From contig NZ_CP011340.1 in NCBI RefSeq assembly GCF_001278075.1, positions 496,001-560,000 on the forward strand: a DNA stretch of 64,000 nt, written 5' to 3'. Positions 19,089 to 29,072 of this stretch are shown in pieces. Position 1 is the stretch's first letter; every line of letters begins with the position of its first letter. Made by a program: the position numbers and the translations under genes. The notes beneath the pieces were generated by a model. It saw nothing but the letters and a program-made list of their open reading frames with translations, did no database searches and was not told where the DNA came from. The DNA is from Streptomyces pristinaespiralis. GTDB lineage: Bacteria > Actinomycetota > Actinomycetes > Streptomycetales > Streptomycetaceae.

Positions 19089-20246
19089 ATGCGTCGCAGC
19101 GTCTACAACGAGGACCACGAAGCCTTCCGGGGGACCATCCGGGACTTCATCGCCAAGGAGGTCAGCCCGGTCTTCCACGAGTGGGAGCAGGCCGGCCTGG
19201 TGCCGCGCGAGCTCTACTACAAGCTCGGGGACCTGGGAGTCTTCGGGATCGAAGTACCCGAGCAGTTCGGTGGGGCGGGCCTGGACAGCTACAAGTACGA
19301 GGCGGTCATCCAGGAGGAGCTGGCCCGCGCCGCCGTCACTTTCGGCGCCTCGGGTATCCACACCGGTCTGTGCCTGGGCTACCTCAAGCGCTACGCCACC
19401 GAAGATCAGATGCGCCGCTGGATGCCCGGATTCCTCAGCGGCGACACCATGTACGCCATCGCCATGACCGAGCCCGGTGCCGGCTCCGACCTGGCGGGCA
19501 TCAAGACCAGCGCGAGGCTGTCCGAGGACGGCACCCACTGGATCCTCAACGGTGCCAAGACCTTCATCACCGGCGGGGTCCATGCCGACCGTGTCCTGGT
19601 CGTTTGCCGTACCTCACCCGCACCCGCCGAAAACCGTCGCCTGGGTCTGTCGCTCCTGGTGGTCGATGCGCACGCCGAGGGCTTCGCGGTCGGCCGCAAA
19701 CTGGAGAAGATCGGCCTGCGCACCTCCGACACCGCCGAACTGTCCTTCAGCGACGTCAAGGTTCCCGTCGAGGATCTCCTCGGAGAGGAGGGCAACGCCT
19801 TCTCCTACCTGTCCGAGAACCTGGTCGTGGAGCGTCTGTTCATCGGCATCTCCGCCACCGCCAGCGCACGCGCCGCCATCGACTTCGCTCTCGAGTACAC
19901 CCGGCAGCGGGAGGTCTTCGGCAAGTCCGTCGCCTCCTTCCAGAACACCAAGTTCGTGCTGGCCGAGTGCGCCGCAGAGGTCGAGGCCGCCCAGGTCATG
20001 ACCGATCGTGCTCTGGAGCTGCACGATGTGGGAGCTCTGACCGCGGCTGACGCCGCCAGGCTCAAGCTCTTCACGACCGAAGTAGCCGGCCGGGTCATCG
20101 ACAAGTGTCTGCAACTGCACGGCGGCTACGGATACATCCTCGAGTACCCAATCGCCCGCCTCTATGCCGACACTCGCGTGAGCCGCATATACGCCGGTAC
20201 GAACGAGGTGATGAAGTCGGTCATCGCCAAGGACCTGGGTCTCTAG
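19089..20246 (+). CDS. Acyl-CoA dehydrogenase (isovaleryl/long-chain type active site)
   Basis: A 385-residue acyl-CoA dehydrogenase with YAIAMTEPGAGSD, LNGAKTFITGG and a C-terminal LHGGYGYILEYP segment. The usual catalytic Glu of medium-chain enzymes (IYEGT) is replaced by Ala (IYAGTNE), but Glu248 in VVERL sits where isovaleryl- and long-chain acyl-CoA dehydrogenases hold their base. That suggests a branched or long acyl-CoA. It is divergent from the thiolase operon and forms the FAD-dependent first oxidation step that the thiolase cluster otherwise lacks. Confidence 0.93.
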   Translation: MRRSVYNEDHEAFRGTIRDFIAKEVSPVFHEWEQAGLVPRELYYKLGDLGVFGIEVPEQFGGAGLDSYKYEAVIQEELARAAVTFGASGIHTGLCLGYLKRYATEDQMRRWMPGFLSGDTMYAIAMTEPGAGSDLAGIKTSARLSEDGTHWILNGAKTFITGGVHADRVLVVCRTSPAPAENRRLGLSLLVVDAHAEGFAVGRKLEKIGLRTSDTAELSFSDVKVPVEDLLGEEGNAFSYLSENLVVERLFIGISATASARAAIDFALEYTRQREVFGKSVASFQNTKFVLAECAAEVEAAQVMTDRALELHDVGALTAADAARLKLFTTEVAGRVIDKCLQLHGGYGYILEYPIARLYADTRVSRIYAGTNEVMKSVIAKDLGL

Positions 20247-20383
20247 TCGGCCATTGGCCGGCGGGCTGCCACGGCCCGGCGAAACCCGCCGTGAGACCGC
20301 TCGGGGCGAGCGGCCGCCGCCGGTAGGCGACAGATCCCGTCGACCGACCGCCCCGGGCTTCCTTCTCGCCATGAGGACGGCGC

Positions 20384-20701
20384 GTGATGACTCAAGAGAG
20401 TGGGCCGTGGTCCGGTACCACAGAGCTCGGCTCGGCCGCCGAACGACTGCCCACTGCGGACGGCAGGGTCGCCGTCACGGTCGGCCGACTCGACGGCCTC
20501 GCCCGGTTGCTGCTGCTCATCGGCCGTGAGGAGCTGACCCGTGATGCCCGGTTCGGCAGCTGCCACGATCTAGTGGTCAACCGCGCGGCGCTGGTGGCCG
20601 AGATCGCCCAGGAGCTCGTCGCCGTGCCCAGGGACGAATGCCTGGCTCTGCTGAATGCCGCAGAGATCACCGCAGAAGCGGTCGAAGCTCCGAACTCCTA
20701 G
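20384..20701 (+). pseudogene. C-terminal fragment of a CaiB/BaiF-type CoA-transferase
   Basis: A frame of 105 codons whose residues 25-100 follow the C-terminal domain of family III CoA-transferases and racemases (TADGRVAVTVG, GREELTRDARF, VNRAALVAEIA, LALLNAAEITA). The N-terminal two thirds, with the CoA site, are missing; full proteins are about 380-400 residues. It lies 137 bases after the acyl-CoA dehydrogenase. Most likely a decayed remnant, although a stand-alone protein cannot be excluded. Confidence 0.6.
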
Positions 20702-20782
20702 GCCTATGCAGAGCCGTCACCAGGCTCTTGCCGGCCGGGGACCGCGCGCACCGCCCCTCGCCGCCGACTTAGGATGTGGCGC

Positions 20783-21964
20783 GTGACCGCCGTGAACCGC
20801 CCACCGAGCCGCCGCCCCCGCAACCGCAAGGCGCTGATTCTGGCGGCAGCGATCGACTGCTTCCAGCGGTCCGGGTATCAGGCCACCGAGATGAAGGACA
20901 TCGCAGCGGCTGTCGGAATCACCGCCGCGGCGCTGTACCACCACTTTCGCAGCAAGCAGGAGCTGCTCGGAGCGGCGCTTCTCGACAGCAGCGACCACCT
21001 CTGGAGGACAGTTGCGGCGGCGGAAGCGGAAGGGCTTGAGTCCTTGCTGCGCCTCCTCACCTCCTTCTCCCTGGATCACCGGTCGTACTCCATCGTCTGG
21101 TATCGGGAGATCCGGCATCTGTCTTCTGAGCACCGAGATGAGGTTCGGCAGCGGCAACAGCGGATCAGCGGCACGCTGGGGAAAGCTCTTCAGTCGTCGC
21201 GCCCCGATCTCGGCCCTACCGAGACCGCACTGATCAGCTGGGCTGTCATGGCCGCCCTGGGCAGTCCTTCGTACCACCGCATCGAACTGCCGCGGCCGCG
21301 ATTCGAAGAGCTTCTTCTCGGGCTAGGGCGGGCCATGACGCAGGTCCGACTGTCCCCGACCGACGCCCCGGCACCCCGCACCGGGCCGAGACTGAGGCCC
21401 GTCTCGCGCCGGGAGGCACTGCTCACCGCGGCTGTGACGCTGTTCACGGAGCGCGGGTACCAGGCGGTGAGCATGGAGGACGTGGGCGCGGCAGTCGGTG
21501 TGTCACGACTGTCCGTCTACAACTACTTCCCCAGCAAGGCGGACCTGCTCTCCGCGGTGCTGCACCGGGTGTCGGAGGAGAAGTGGGCGACACTGAACCG
21601 CAGCCTCGCACAGAGCGAGACAGAAGAGGAGGCGCTGCGTCGCATCGTGCGCAGCTACGCCGAATCGACGGTGCTCGACCGCGGTAGCGGGGCAATGCTG
21701 TTGGTGAGTGAACTCGCGCACATTCCTTCGGCCGACCGGGATGCGCTGCTCCGCTTGCAGGTCGACTACGTCGCGGAGTGGGTGGCGCTGTTCCTCGGCT
21801 GTCGCCCGACGCTGAGCCAGTCCGAGGCCGGCATCCTCGTCAACGCAGTGCTGGTGATGCTCAGCGTGTTGCCCCGACTGCCGCTTCTCTCCCAACGCGA
21901 CGACTTGGCCGGCCCGCTGGCCGAACTCGCGCTGACGATCCTGGACGTACCGGCGCCCTCCTGA
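20783..21964 (+). CDS. Tandem double-HTH TetR-family regulator (copy 2)
   Basis: About 393 residues with two TetR DNA-binding domains: one near the N-terminus (MKDIAAAVGITAAALYHHF) and one in the middle (MEDVGAAVGVSRLSVYNYF). It is paralogous along its whole length to the protein at 9859-11037. I chose the GTG at 20783 because the AGGA site and spacing then match the paralogue; an in-frame ATG 9 bases earlier overlaps that site. It converges with the second acyl-CoA ligase gene. Its targets are probably the nearby acyl-CoA genes. Confidence 0.88.
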   Translation: MTAVNRPPSRRPRNRKALILAAAIDCFQRSGYQATEMKDIAAAVGITAAALYHHFRSKQELLGAALLDSSDHLWRTVAAAEAEGLESLLRLLTSFSLDHRSYSIVWYREIRHLSSEHRDEVRQRQQRISGTLGKALQSSRPDLGPTETALISWAVMAALGSPSYHRIELPRPRFEELLLGLGRAMTQVRLSPTDAPAPRTGPRLRPVSRREALLTAAVTLFTERGYQAVSMEDVGAAVGVSRLSVYNYFPSKADLLSAVLHRVSEEKWATLNRSLAQSETEEEALRRIVRSYAESTVLDRGSGAMLLVSELAHIPSADRDALLRLQVDYVAEWVALFLGCRPTLSQSEAGILVNAVLVMLSVLPRLPLLSQRDDLAGPLAELALTILDVPAPS

Positions 21965-22013
21965 TCGGTGTGCAGTGGTCTGGTTCAGCCATCCCGCCGC
22001 TGCGCCCCGGAAG

Positions 22014-23561
22014 TCAATTGACGTTCCGTTCGCTGTTCGACCAGTAGGGCTTGCGGAGTTCCCGCTTGAGGATCTTGCCCGCCGGGGACAGAGGCATGGC
22101 ATCGACGAAGTCGCAGCTGCGCGGGGCCTTGTAGCGGGCGATGAGACTCTTGCAGTGGTCCCGGATCTCCGTCGTGGTGGCAGTGTGGCCGGGCTTGAGG
22201 ACGATCACTGCGTGGACGCGCTCGCCCCAGTCGGAGTCAGGGATGCCGATGACCGCGCAGGCTGCGACGGCCGGGTGTGCGGCCACGGCGTTCTCGACCT
22301 CGGCGGAGTACACGTTCTCCCCACCGGAGACGATCATGTCCTTGACGCGGTCGACGATGTACACGTACCCGTTGTCGTCCATGAAGGCGGCGTCGCCGGT
22401 GTGCATCCAGCCGCCTCGCAGAGCGGCTGCCGTCTCCCCGGGCTTGTTCCAGTATCCGAGCATGGTGTTGGCGCCGCGGACGACGATCTCCCCGACTGCA
22501 CCCCGGGGGACCTCGCGGTCCTCGGCGTCGACGATGCGAAGGTCCACGCCTGCCACGGCCCGGCCGGCGGCGCGCAGCAGTCGGGCATCGTGGTGGTCCT
22601 CCGGAGTGAGGGCGGCGATGGCCGGGGCCATTTCGGTCATGCCGTAGCCCTGCGCGAGTTCCGCTGCGGGGAAGACCTGCATGGCCCGCTCGAGCAGCGT
22701 TTCCGAGATCGGTGACGCTCCGTAGTTCAGCCGCTGGAGGCTGGTGAGGTCGTGCTCGCCGACCGACGGGTGGTCCACCAGCATCTGGATCATGGCGGGG
22801 ACCAGCAGCGTCGAGGTGGGTCTGTGGTCGGCGACGGCCGTGAGCACTGCGGCGGGCTCGAATGCGGGCAGGAAGAGGTGGGAGCCGCCGACGAGGTTCT
22901 GGACGAACCAGTTCCCGAGCGCGGCGAGGTGGAACATGGGCGCGCAGTACATGGTGCGGCCGCCAGGGGTGCTGGCCTGGACGCTCACGACCAGGCTGTT
23001 GGCGGAGCTGAGGATGTTGGCGTGGCTGAGCATGACGCCCTTGGGGAAGCCAGTGGTCCCGCCGGTGTAGAAGATGCCCGCCAGTCGCTCGCCGCCCACT
23101 CGCTCGTCCTTGACCGGTTCATGGGCGGCGATCAGCTCCTCGTAGCAGAGCATGCCCTCGGGGGTCGGTTCGTCGCCGCAATGGATGACGGTGGCGATGC
23201 CCTCCCACAGACCCCGCAACTTCGGCACCAGTGGGGCGAAGGCATCGTCCACCAGCAGGATGCGGGTGTCGGACTCCTCGAGGGAGTAGGCGATCTCCCT
23301 GACGCTCCATCGGGTATTGACCGGGTTCACGACGCAGCCGGCCCACCAGACCGCGTAGAGGTAGTCATGGTGAACATCGGAGTTGAGGGCTAGTAGCGCG
23401 ACCCGGTCGCCCTCGGCCGCACCGAGGGCGCGCAGCGCACCGGCGAGCCTGGCGATCCGGTCCCCGCTCTCGCGCCAGGTACGCACGCGTTCCCCGGAAA
23501 TGGTGGCGATCCTCTCGGGGTTCTGCTGCACGGCTCTGTGCAGGCTCTGCGTGAGGTACAC
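22014..23561 (-). CDS. AMP-forming acyl-CoA synthetase (copy 2)
   Basis: The 515-residue ligase is a close paralogue of the one at 14316-15863, with the same length and motifs (FYTGGTTGFPKG, YGMTEM, SPAGKILKREL). The GTG at 23561 has GGGAG about 7 bases upstream and gives the same N-terminus as copy 1; an ATG four codons earlier lacks a good site. It is divergent from the hydratase-racemase-SDR operon and probably activates the acid these enzymes process. The substrate cannot be read from sequence. Confidence 0.92.
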   Translation of the reverse strand: MYLTQSLHRAVQQNPERIATISGERVRTWRESGDRIARLAGALRALGAAEGDRVALLALNSDVHHDYLYAVWWAGCVVNPVNTRWSVREIAYSLEESDTRILLVDDAFAPLVPKLRGLWEGIATVIHCGDEPTPEGMLCYEELIAAHEPVKDERVGGERLAGIFYTGGTTGFPKGVMLSHANILSSANSLVVSVQASTPGGRTMYCAPMFHLAALGNWFVQNLVGGSHLFLPAFEPAAVLTAVADHRPTSTLLVPAMIQMLVDHPSVGEHDLTSLQRLNYGASPISETLLERAMQVFPAAELAQGYGMTEMAPAIAALTPEDHHDARLLRAAGRAVAGVDLRIVDAEDREVPRGAVGEIVVRGANTMLGYWNKPGETAAALRGGWMHTGDAAFMDDNGYVYIVDRVKDMIVSGGENVYSAEVENAVAAHPAVAACAVIGIPDSDWGERVHAVIVLKPGHTATTTEIRDHCKSLIARYKAPRSCDFVDAMPLSPAGKILKRELRKPYWSNSERNVN

Positions 23562-23852
23562 GGGTGCTCCCATCTGGGTGTGGACGGCTGGACGGGTCGG
23601 CCGGACAGGCCCGACACGGCCGCTGCAGCGGCTGTGCCACTTGCCCTGGGCGCTGCGGCGGAGCACCGCGGCGCGGGCACTCACTCTCATTGCCTAGAGG
23701 CCGCCAGTCAAGACACAAGGCGTACCCTTGATTTAGTTCCACTCCACTTTCAGGTGCAGATCACAGGTAAGTGGCCTGGACATCGACTTTACTCGTGGAT
23801 AAGTTCTGGCCTCGGCACACAGCAACCCGGCACTGCAAGGGAGCACGTCAAC

Positions 23853-24620
23853 GTGACCGACCAAGTCCTGACCGAGTTCCGTGGGGACGGCATCGCCGTC
23901 ATCACGATCAACCGCCCAGAGGCTCGCAACGCGCTGGACCGCGCCGTCGGCCTGGCCGTCGCGCAGGCGCTGGACGAGCTGGACCACCGCGAGGATCTGC
24001 GGATCGGCATCCTCACCGGCGCTGGAGGCACCTTCTGCGCCGGTGCCGACCTCAAGGCGATGCTCCGCGGGGAGACTGCCCTGATCGAGGGCCGCGGCCT
24101 GTGCGGGCTGACCGAGACGCCGCCACGCAAGCCCCTGATCGCCGCGGTCGAGGGCTACGCCCTTGCGGGCGGATGCGAGCTGGTCCTCGCCTGCGACCTG
24201 GTCGTCGCAGCCGAGGACGCCACCCTCGGCATCCCCGAGGTCAAGCGCGGTCTGGTGGCCGCTGCCGGCGGACTGACCCGGCTGCACCGGCTCATCCCCC
24301 ACCACATGGCTATGGAACTCGCCCTCACCGGCCGCTTCATGGAGGCCACTCAGGCGCACGGATACGGCCTGGTCAACCGTCTCACCGCCCCCGGCGCAGC
24401 CCTGGAGGGGGCCTTGGCTCTTGCCGGGGAGATCGCCATGAATGGCCCGCTCGCGGTCCAGGCCAGCAAGCAGATCATCACCGAGTCCGACGATTGGCCC
24501 GCTGACGAGCGGTGGAAGCTCATGCGCGAGATCAGCGACCCGGTCTTCGCCTCCGAGGACGCCAAGGAGGGGCCGCGAGCCTTTACGGAGAAGCGCGCGC
24601 CGAAGTGGAGCGGCCGATGA
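23853..24620 (+). CDS. Enoyl-CoA hydratase (crotonase family)
   Basis: A 255-residue crotonase with the oxyanion-hole segment CAGADLKAM and both catalytic glutamates of true hydratases: Glu109 in GGCELVLACD and Glu129 in GIPEVKRG. The GTG at 23853 follows AAGGGAG by about 9 bases; the longer open frame upstream has no family similarity. The stop overlaps the racemase start (ATGA), so the two are coupled. It is divergent from the second ligase across about 290 bases that should hold both promoters. Confidence 0.92.
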   Translation: MTDQVLTEFRGDGIAVITINRPEARNALDRAVGLAVAQALDELDHREDLRIGILTGAGGTFCAGADLKAMLRGETALIEGRGLCGLTETPPRKPLIAAVEGYALAGGCELVLACDLVVAAEDATLGIPEVKRGLVAAAGGLTRLHRLIPHHMAMELALTGRFMEATQAHGYGLVNRLTAPGAALEGALALAGEIAMNGPLAVQASKQIITESDDWPADERWKLMREISDPVFASEDAKEGPRAFTEKRAPKWSGR

Positions 24621-25768
24621 GGACCGCCCGGGAGGCAGGGCCCCTGGCCGGTGTCCGCGTCATCGAGCTGGGCGGCATCGGCCCCGGCCCGTTCTGCGGA
24701 ATGCTGCTCGCCGACCTCGGTGCCGAGGTCATCCGCATCGACCGGCCCGCCGAGGCCGGCCGGCCCAATTCCATGCCAGTACTGCACCGCAACCGCCTGT
24801 CGATCACCGTCGATCTCAAGAGCCGTGAAGGCATCGAGGTCATCCGCACTCTGGCAGGCACATCCGACGTGGCCTTCGAGGGCTTTCGCCCCGGCGTCGC
24901 CGAACGCCTGGGTCTGGGCCCGGACGACCTGATCGCCCGCAATCCCCGGCTCGTCTACGGCCGCATGACCGGATGGGGCCAGGACGGCCCCCTCGCCCAG
25001 GATCCCGGCCACGACATCAACTACATCGCACTGTCAGGTGCCCTGCACTCCATCGGCACTCCCGAGACGCCCGTCGTCCCGCTCAACCTGATCGGCGACT
25101 TCGGCGGCGGCGGCATGCTGCTCGCGCTCGGCATCCTCTCCGCCGTGATCAGCGCCCGGACCACCGGGCGGGGCCAGGTCGTCGACGCAGCCATGACAGA
25201 CGGCTCGGCCACCCTTCTCGCCATGATGTACGGCTTCATCGCCTCCGACATGTGGACCGACGAGCGGGCTTCCAACTTCCTCGACGGCGGCGCTCCGTAC
25301 TACGGCGTCTACCGCTGCTCCGACGGCCGGCACCTGTCCGTCGGACCGGTCGAGCCGCAGTTCTACGCCAATCTGCTCCGGGTCCTGGGCATTGCCGATG
25401 ACCCGGACTTCGCCGGACAGAACGACCGCGCCAAATGGCCCGTGATGAAGCAGAAGCTCACGGACCTCTTCGCCACCCGTACCCGCGACGAGTGGGCCAA
25501 GGAGTTCGAAGGCCAGGAGGCGTGCGTCGCCCCCGTCCTCTCCCTCCTCGAAGCCCCCCAGCACCCGCACAACCTGGCCCGCGGCACCTACCGCACCGGT
25601 GCCCACGGCGGCGTCGAGCCCGCCCCCTCCCCCCGGTTCTCCGGCACCCCCACGCCCGAACCCAGCCCCGCGCCTCCTGTCGGCGCCCACACCGACCAGG
25701 TCCTCACGGAGGCGGGGCTCACCGCCGACCACCTCGCGGCGCTCCGCGCCAACGGCATCGTCAAGTAA
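24617..25768 (+). CDS. Alpha-methylacyl-CoA racemase (family III CoA-transferase fold)
   Basis: The 383-residue protein has the racemase-type N-terminus ([20 protein letters not shown]) and the three catalytic residues known from mycobacterial MCR, in matching spacing: His132 in PGHDINYI, Asp161 in NLIGDFGG and Glu246 in PVEPQFY. It therefore interconverts (2R)- and (2S)-methylacyl-CoA rather than transferring CoA between acids. Dehydrogenases act on only one stereoisomer, so the gene implies an alpha-methyl-branched substrate. It overlaps the hydratase gene by 4 bases. Confidence 0.93.
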   Translation: MRTAREAGPLAGVRVIELGGIGPGPFCGMLLADLGAEVIRIDRPAEAGRPNSMPVLHRNRLSITVDLKSREGIEVIRTLAGTSDVAFEGFRPGVAERLGLGPDDLIARNPRLVYGRMTGWGQDGPLAQDPGHDINYIALSGALHSIGTPETPVVPLNLIGDFGGGGMLLALGILSAVISARTTGRGQVVDAAMTDGSATLLAMMYGFIASDMWTDERASNFLDGGAPYYGVYRCSDGRHLSVGPVEPQFYANLLRVLGIADDPDFAGQNDRAKWPVMKQKLTDLFATRTRDEWAKEFEGQEACVAPVLSLLEAPQHPHNLARGTYRTGAHGGVEPAPSPRFSGTPTPEPSPAPPVGAHTDQVLTEAGLTADHLAALRANGIVK

Positions 25769-25791
25769 CAGCGAAGGAAAGAGTCCCCACC

Positions 25792-26547
<756 letters not shown>

Positions 26548-26573
26548 TCCACCGGCACAACGCCACCGGCCGT

Positions 26574-26603
26574 GCCTGGCAACCCTCCATCGGTTTGCCA
26601 GGC
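26574..26603. terminator. Hairpin between convergent SDR and luxR-type genes
   Basis: GCCTGGCAACC (26574-26584) pairs with GGTTTGCCAGGC (26592-26603), with one bulged base and a 7-base loop. Its position between two stop codons fits a bidirectional terminator. Confidence 0.6.
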
Positions 26604-26631
26604 GCGGCACTGCTGTCTCCAGCCGGGGTTC

Positions 26632-27774
26632 TCAGGTGGTATGCAGCAGGCGCAGGTACTTGGTGACCGCCTCCGCCCGGTTACGCGCTTCGAGCTTGCG
26701 CAGGATCTGTGCCACGTGTGCCTTGGCCGTGCTCTCCGCCACGACGAGCCGCGCGGCGATGACCCGGTTGGTGGCGCCGCCGGCAAGCAGCTCCATGACC
26801 TCGATCTCGCGGCGGCTGAGCAACGCAAGGGCGGAGGGAGTCGGCGGGGCAACCCGCACGAACTCCGGCTCCGGCGCTGCCGGCGTGCAGTCGGCCGGAC
26901 CGAGGAGCGTGAGCCCGGCGCTTCCGACGGCGTCGAGCTGCCGCTTGGCAGCCTCGACGAGCTCGCCGTAGAGCTGGACCTGTGTGCGCAGGCGGGAGCG
27001 GAGGATGGCGCGCTCGAGGGCATACCCGTAGCCCTCGGTGAAGGTCCCCAGCACGTCACGGTCGACGATGTCGAGCCGATCCTCGGAATGGAACGCATAC
27101 ATGAACCCCAGGACCCGGCCCTCGGGCAGGATGGGGGCGGCCACATACGAACGCACCCCCGCCATCCGGCGCAGCTCCTGCCCGGGGCGGTTGTCGTTCA
27201 TCGCGTCCCGGACCAGTACCGGCCGACGTCGGCGCATCATCTCGCGCTCCATGCTCAGGTTCTCGAATGTCAGCGGCCGTCCGTCGTCGCCGACGAGCCG
27301 TCGACTGACCTTGGCGAAGAAGTCCGGGTCACGGGCGGCCCAGGCTCCGGCAGGCACCACCTCCCTGCCCTCCACTTGCACCAGCACCGCACCGCTGAAG
27401 CCGCACGAGCGGCACGCCACCTCAGGACCGCGCCGGACCGCGTCCTCGACCGACGAGGCCGTGCGCAGCTCGGCCAGTGCGCGCTGAAGCCGGGGAATGG
27501 GCGCGAGCTGGCGTTGGAAGACCGAGGTGCGCAGGTCAGCTCGGAATTCCACGAAGTCCATGGCCAGGAGTCCCGCCGCGCCCTCCGGATCGCCCTGGTT
27601 CTCGATGTGCTCGCGGAGCACGCGGATGACGTCCTCAGCCGCCTGCTCGATCGCTGTCTCGCTCGATACATCGGGGGCCGTCAGGTGCAGGCCGGGCTGT
27701 CCTGGCAGATTCCTCAGCCGGTCGAGCAGGGTGAGGAATCGGCGGGGGGCTCCGACGCCGCAGTCGTTGGTCAT
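26632..27774 (-). CDS. GAF-domain LuxR-type transcriptional regulator
   Basis: The 380-residue protein ends in a LuxR/GerE helix-turn-helix (about residues 315-375: LSRREIEVMELLAGG, then TAKAHVAQILRKL). The middle (about 110-270) looks like a GAF sensor domain. A CRSC motif near residue 122 could bind metal or react with redox signals, which is speculative. GGAGGAG lies directly before the ATG. It converges with the racemase operon, and a plausible role is to control that operon or the ADH/ALDH genes upstream of it. Confidence 0.88.
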   Translation of the reverse strand: MTNDCGVGAPRRFLTLLDRLRNLPGQPGLHLTAPDVSSETAIEQAAEDVIRVLREHIENQGDPEGAAGLLAMDFVEFRADLRTSVFQRQLAPIPRLQRALAELRTASSVEDAVRRGPEVACRSCGFSGAVLVQVEGREVVPAGAWAARDPDFFAKVSRRLVGDDGRPLTFENLSMEREMMRRRRPVLVRDAMNDNRPGQELRRMAGVRSYVAAPILPEGRVLGFMYAFHSEDRLDIVDRDVLGTFTEGYGYALERAILRSRLRTQVQLYGELVEAAKRQLDAVGSAGLTLLGPADCTPAAPEPEFVRVAPPTPSALALLSRREIEVMELLAGGATNRVIAARLVVAESTAKAHVAQILRKLEARNRAEAVTKYLRLLHTT

Positions 27775-27908
27775 GGCTCCTCCATCGGCGATTTACCATG
27801 AGGTTACCCACCGTTTGATTATTCCGCCAAACTGACCATCTGCCAGGGAGGATGAGGAGTCAACGAGGACTGACCATCGTTACTTAGCATTCGATAAAAC
27901 CACATGGC

Positions 27909-27943
27909 AGGAGTCGGGGCCCGCGGTGCGGGCCCCGACTCCT
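27909..27943 (-). terminator. Terminator downstream of the alcohol dehydrogenase gene
   Basis: A perfect 16-base inverted repeat (27909-27924 and 27928-27943) with a 3-base loop lies 17 bases after the ADH stop at 27961. Confidence 0.75.
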
Positions 27944-27960
27944 TGTCGGTGCGGTCTGGA

Positions 27961-29037
27961 TCAGGCGATGTCGATGACGGTGCGCAGCGCCTCGCCGGTG
28001 TGCATTTGGCGGATGGCCTCGTTGATGTCGGTCAGCGGCACTCGGTGAGTGATCATCGATTCCAGGTCGATACGACCGGCCCGCCACAGACCAATGATCC
28101 TGGCGAACGCGTGGCGCACATCCTCACCTCCGTAGACGGACGGGAGGATCTTCTTCTGGCTACTGACCAGCTCGAACATGTTGATGTCGGGCATGTCCGC
28201 GACCGATCCCATACCGACGAGGCACACCACCCCGCCCTGACGTGCCGCGTCGTAGGCCGAGCGCAGAGTGGCCGCCTTGCCGACCGCCTCGAAGGCGTAG
28301 TCGAAGCCGACGCTGCCGGTGAGGCGCTTGCGAGCCGCCCCGAGATCCTCGGGGGCCACCGCCTCGTTGGCACCGAACTTCAACGCCCACTCGCGCCGGT
28401 TGGCGACGGGGTCCACGGCGACGATCTGCGCCGCACCGGCGACCTTCGCGCCCTGCACGATGCTCATGCCCACCCCGCCGAGGCCGATCACGGCCACGGA
28501 GGAGCCGGGGCGGATCCGGGCCGTGTTGAGCGCGGCGCCGATGCCGGTGGTGACACCGCAGCCGATGAGCGCTGCGATGTCGTAGGGGAGGTCGTCCGGG
28601 ATCGGGATCGCGGCACTGGCCGCAATCACAGCTTCCTCGGTGAACGTGCCTTCGCCGAGCGCACCGGGCATCAGGGTGCCGTTCACCTCGAAGTTGGGAG
28701 TGCCGAGGTTGGTGACGCCCGCCTTGCACAGCTGGGCGCGGCCGGCCTTGCAGTGCTCGCAGGTGTCGCACGGCGCCATCCAGCAGATGATGACGCGGTC
28801 GCCGACCTTGACGTTGGTCACGCCTTCGCCGACCTCGATCACCTCGCCCGCGCCCTCGTGCCCGGGCACGCAGGGCACAGGATGGGCGAAGACGCCGTTC
28901 ATCGTGGAGATGTCGGAGTGGCACAGGCCGGCTGTGTGCATCTTGATCCGGACTCGGCCGGGGCCGAAGGAGACGGCCTTGGCCTCGGTCACGTCCAGGG
29001 ACGTGTCGCCTACCTTGTTCAATACTGCTGCGCGCAT
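27961..29037 (-). CDS. Zinc-dependent alcohol dehydrogenase (MDR family)
   Basis: The 358-residue protein is a class III-like medium-chain dehydrogenase. It has the catalytic zinc ligands in GLCHSD and PGHEGAG, the four structural-zinc cysteines in CDTCEHCKAGRAQLC, and the Rossmann motif GLGGVGMS. It oxidises an alcohol with NAD. It lies 35 bases after the aldehyde dehydrogenase gene, so the pair could turn a primary alcohol into a carboxylic acid, which the ligases could activate. The substrate is unknown. Confidence 0.93.
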   Translation of the reverse strand: MRAAVLNKVGDTSLDVTEAKAVSFGPGRVRIKMHTAGLCHSDISTMNGVFAHPVPCVPGHEGAGEVIEVGEGVTNVKVGDRVIICWMAPCDTCEHCKAGRAQLCKAGVTNLGTPNFEVNGTLMPGALGEGTFTEEAVIAASAAIPIPDDLPYDIAALIGCGVTTGIGAALNTARIRPGSSVAVIGLGGVGMSIVQGAKVAGAAQIVAVDPVANRREWALKFGANEAVAPEDLGAARKRLTGSVGFDYAFEAVGKAATLRSAYDAARQGGVVCLVGMGSVADMPDINMFELVSSQKKILPSVYGGEDVRHAFARIIGLWRAGRIDLESMITHRVPLTDINEAIRQMHTGEALRTVIDIA

Positions 29038-29072
29038 GATCTTCTGTACTCCTGGATGCGGATGATGCGGTG

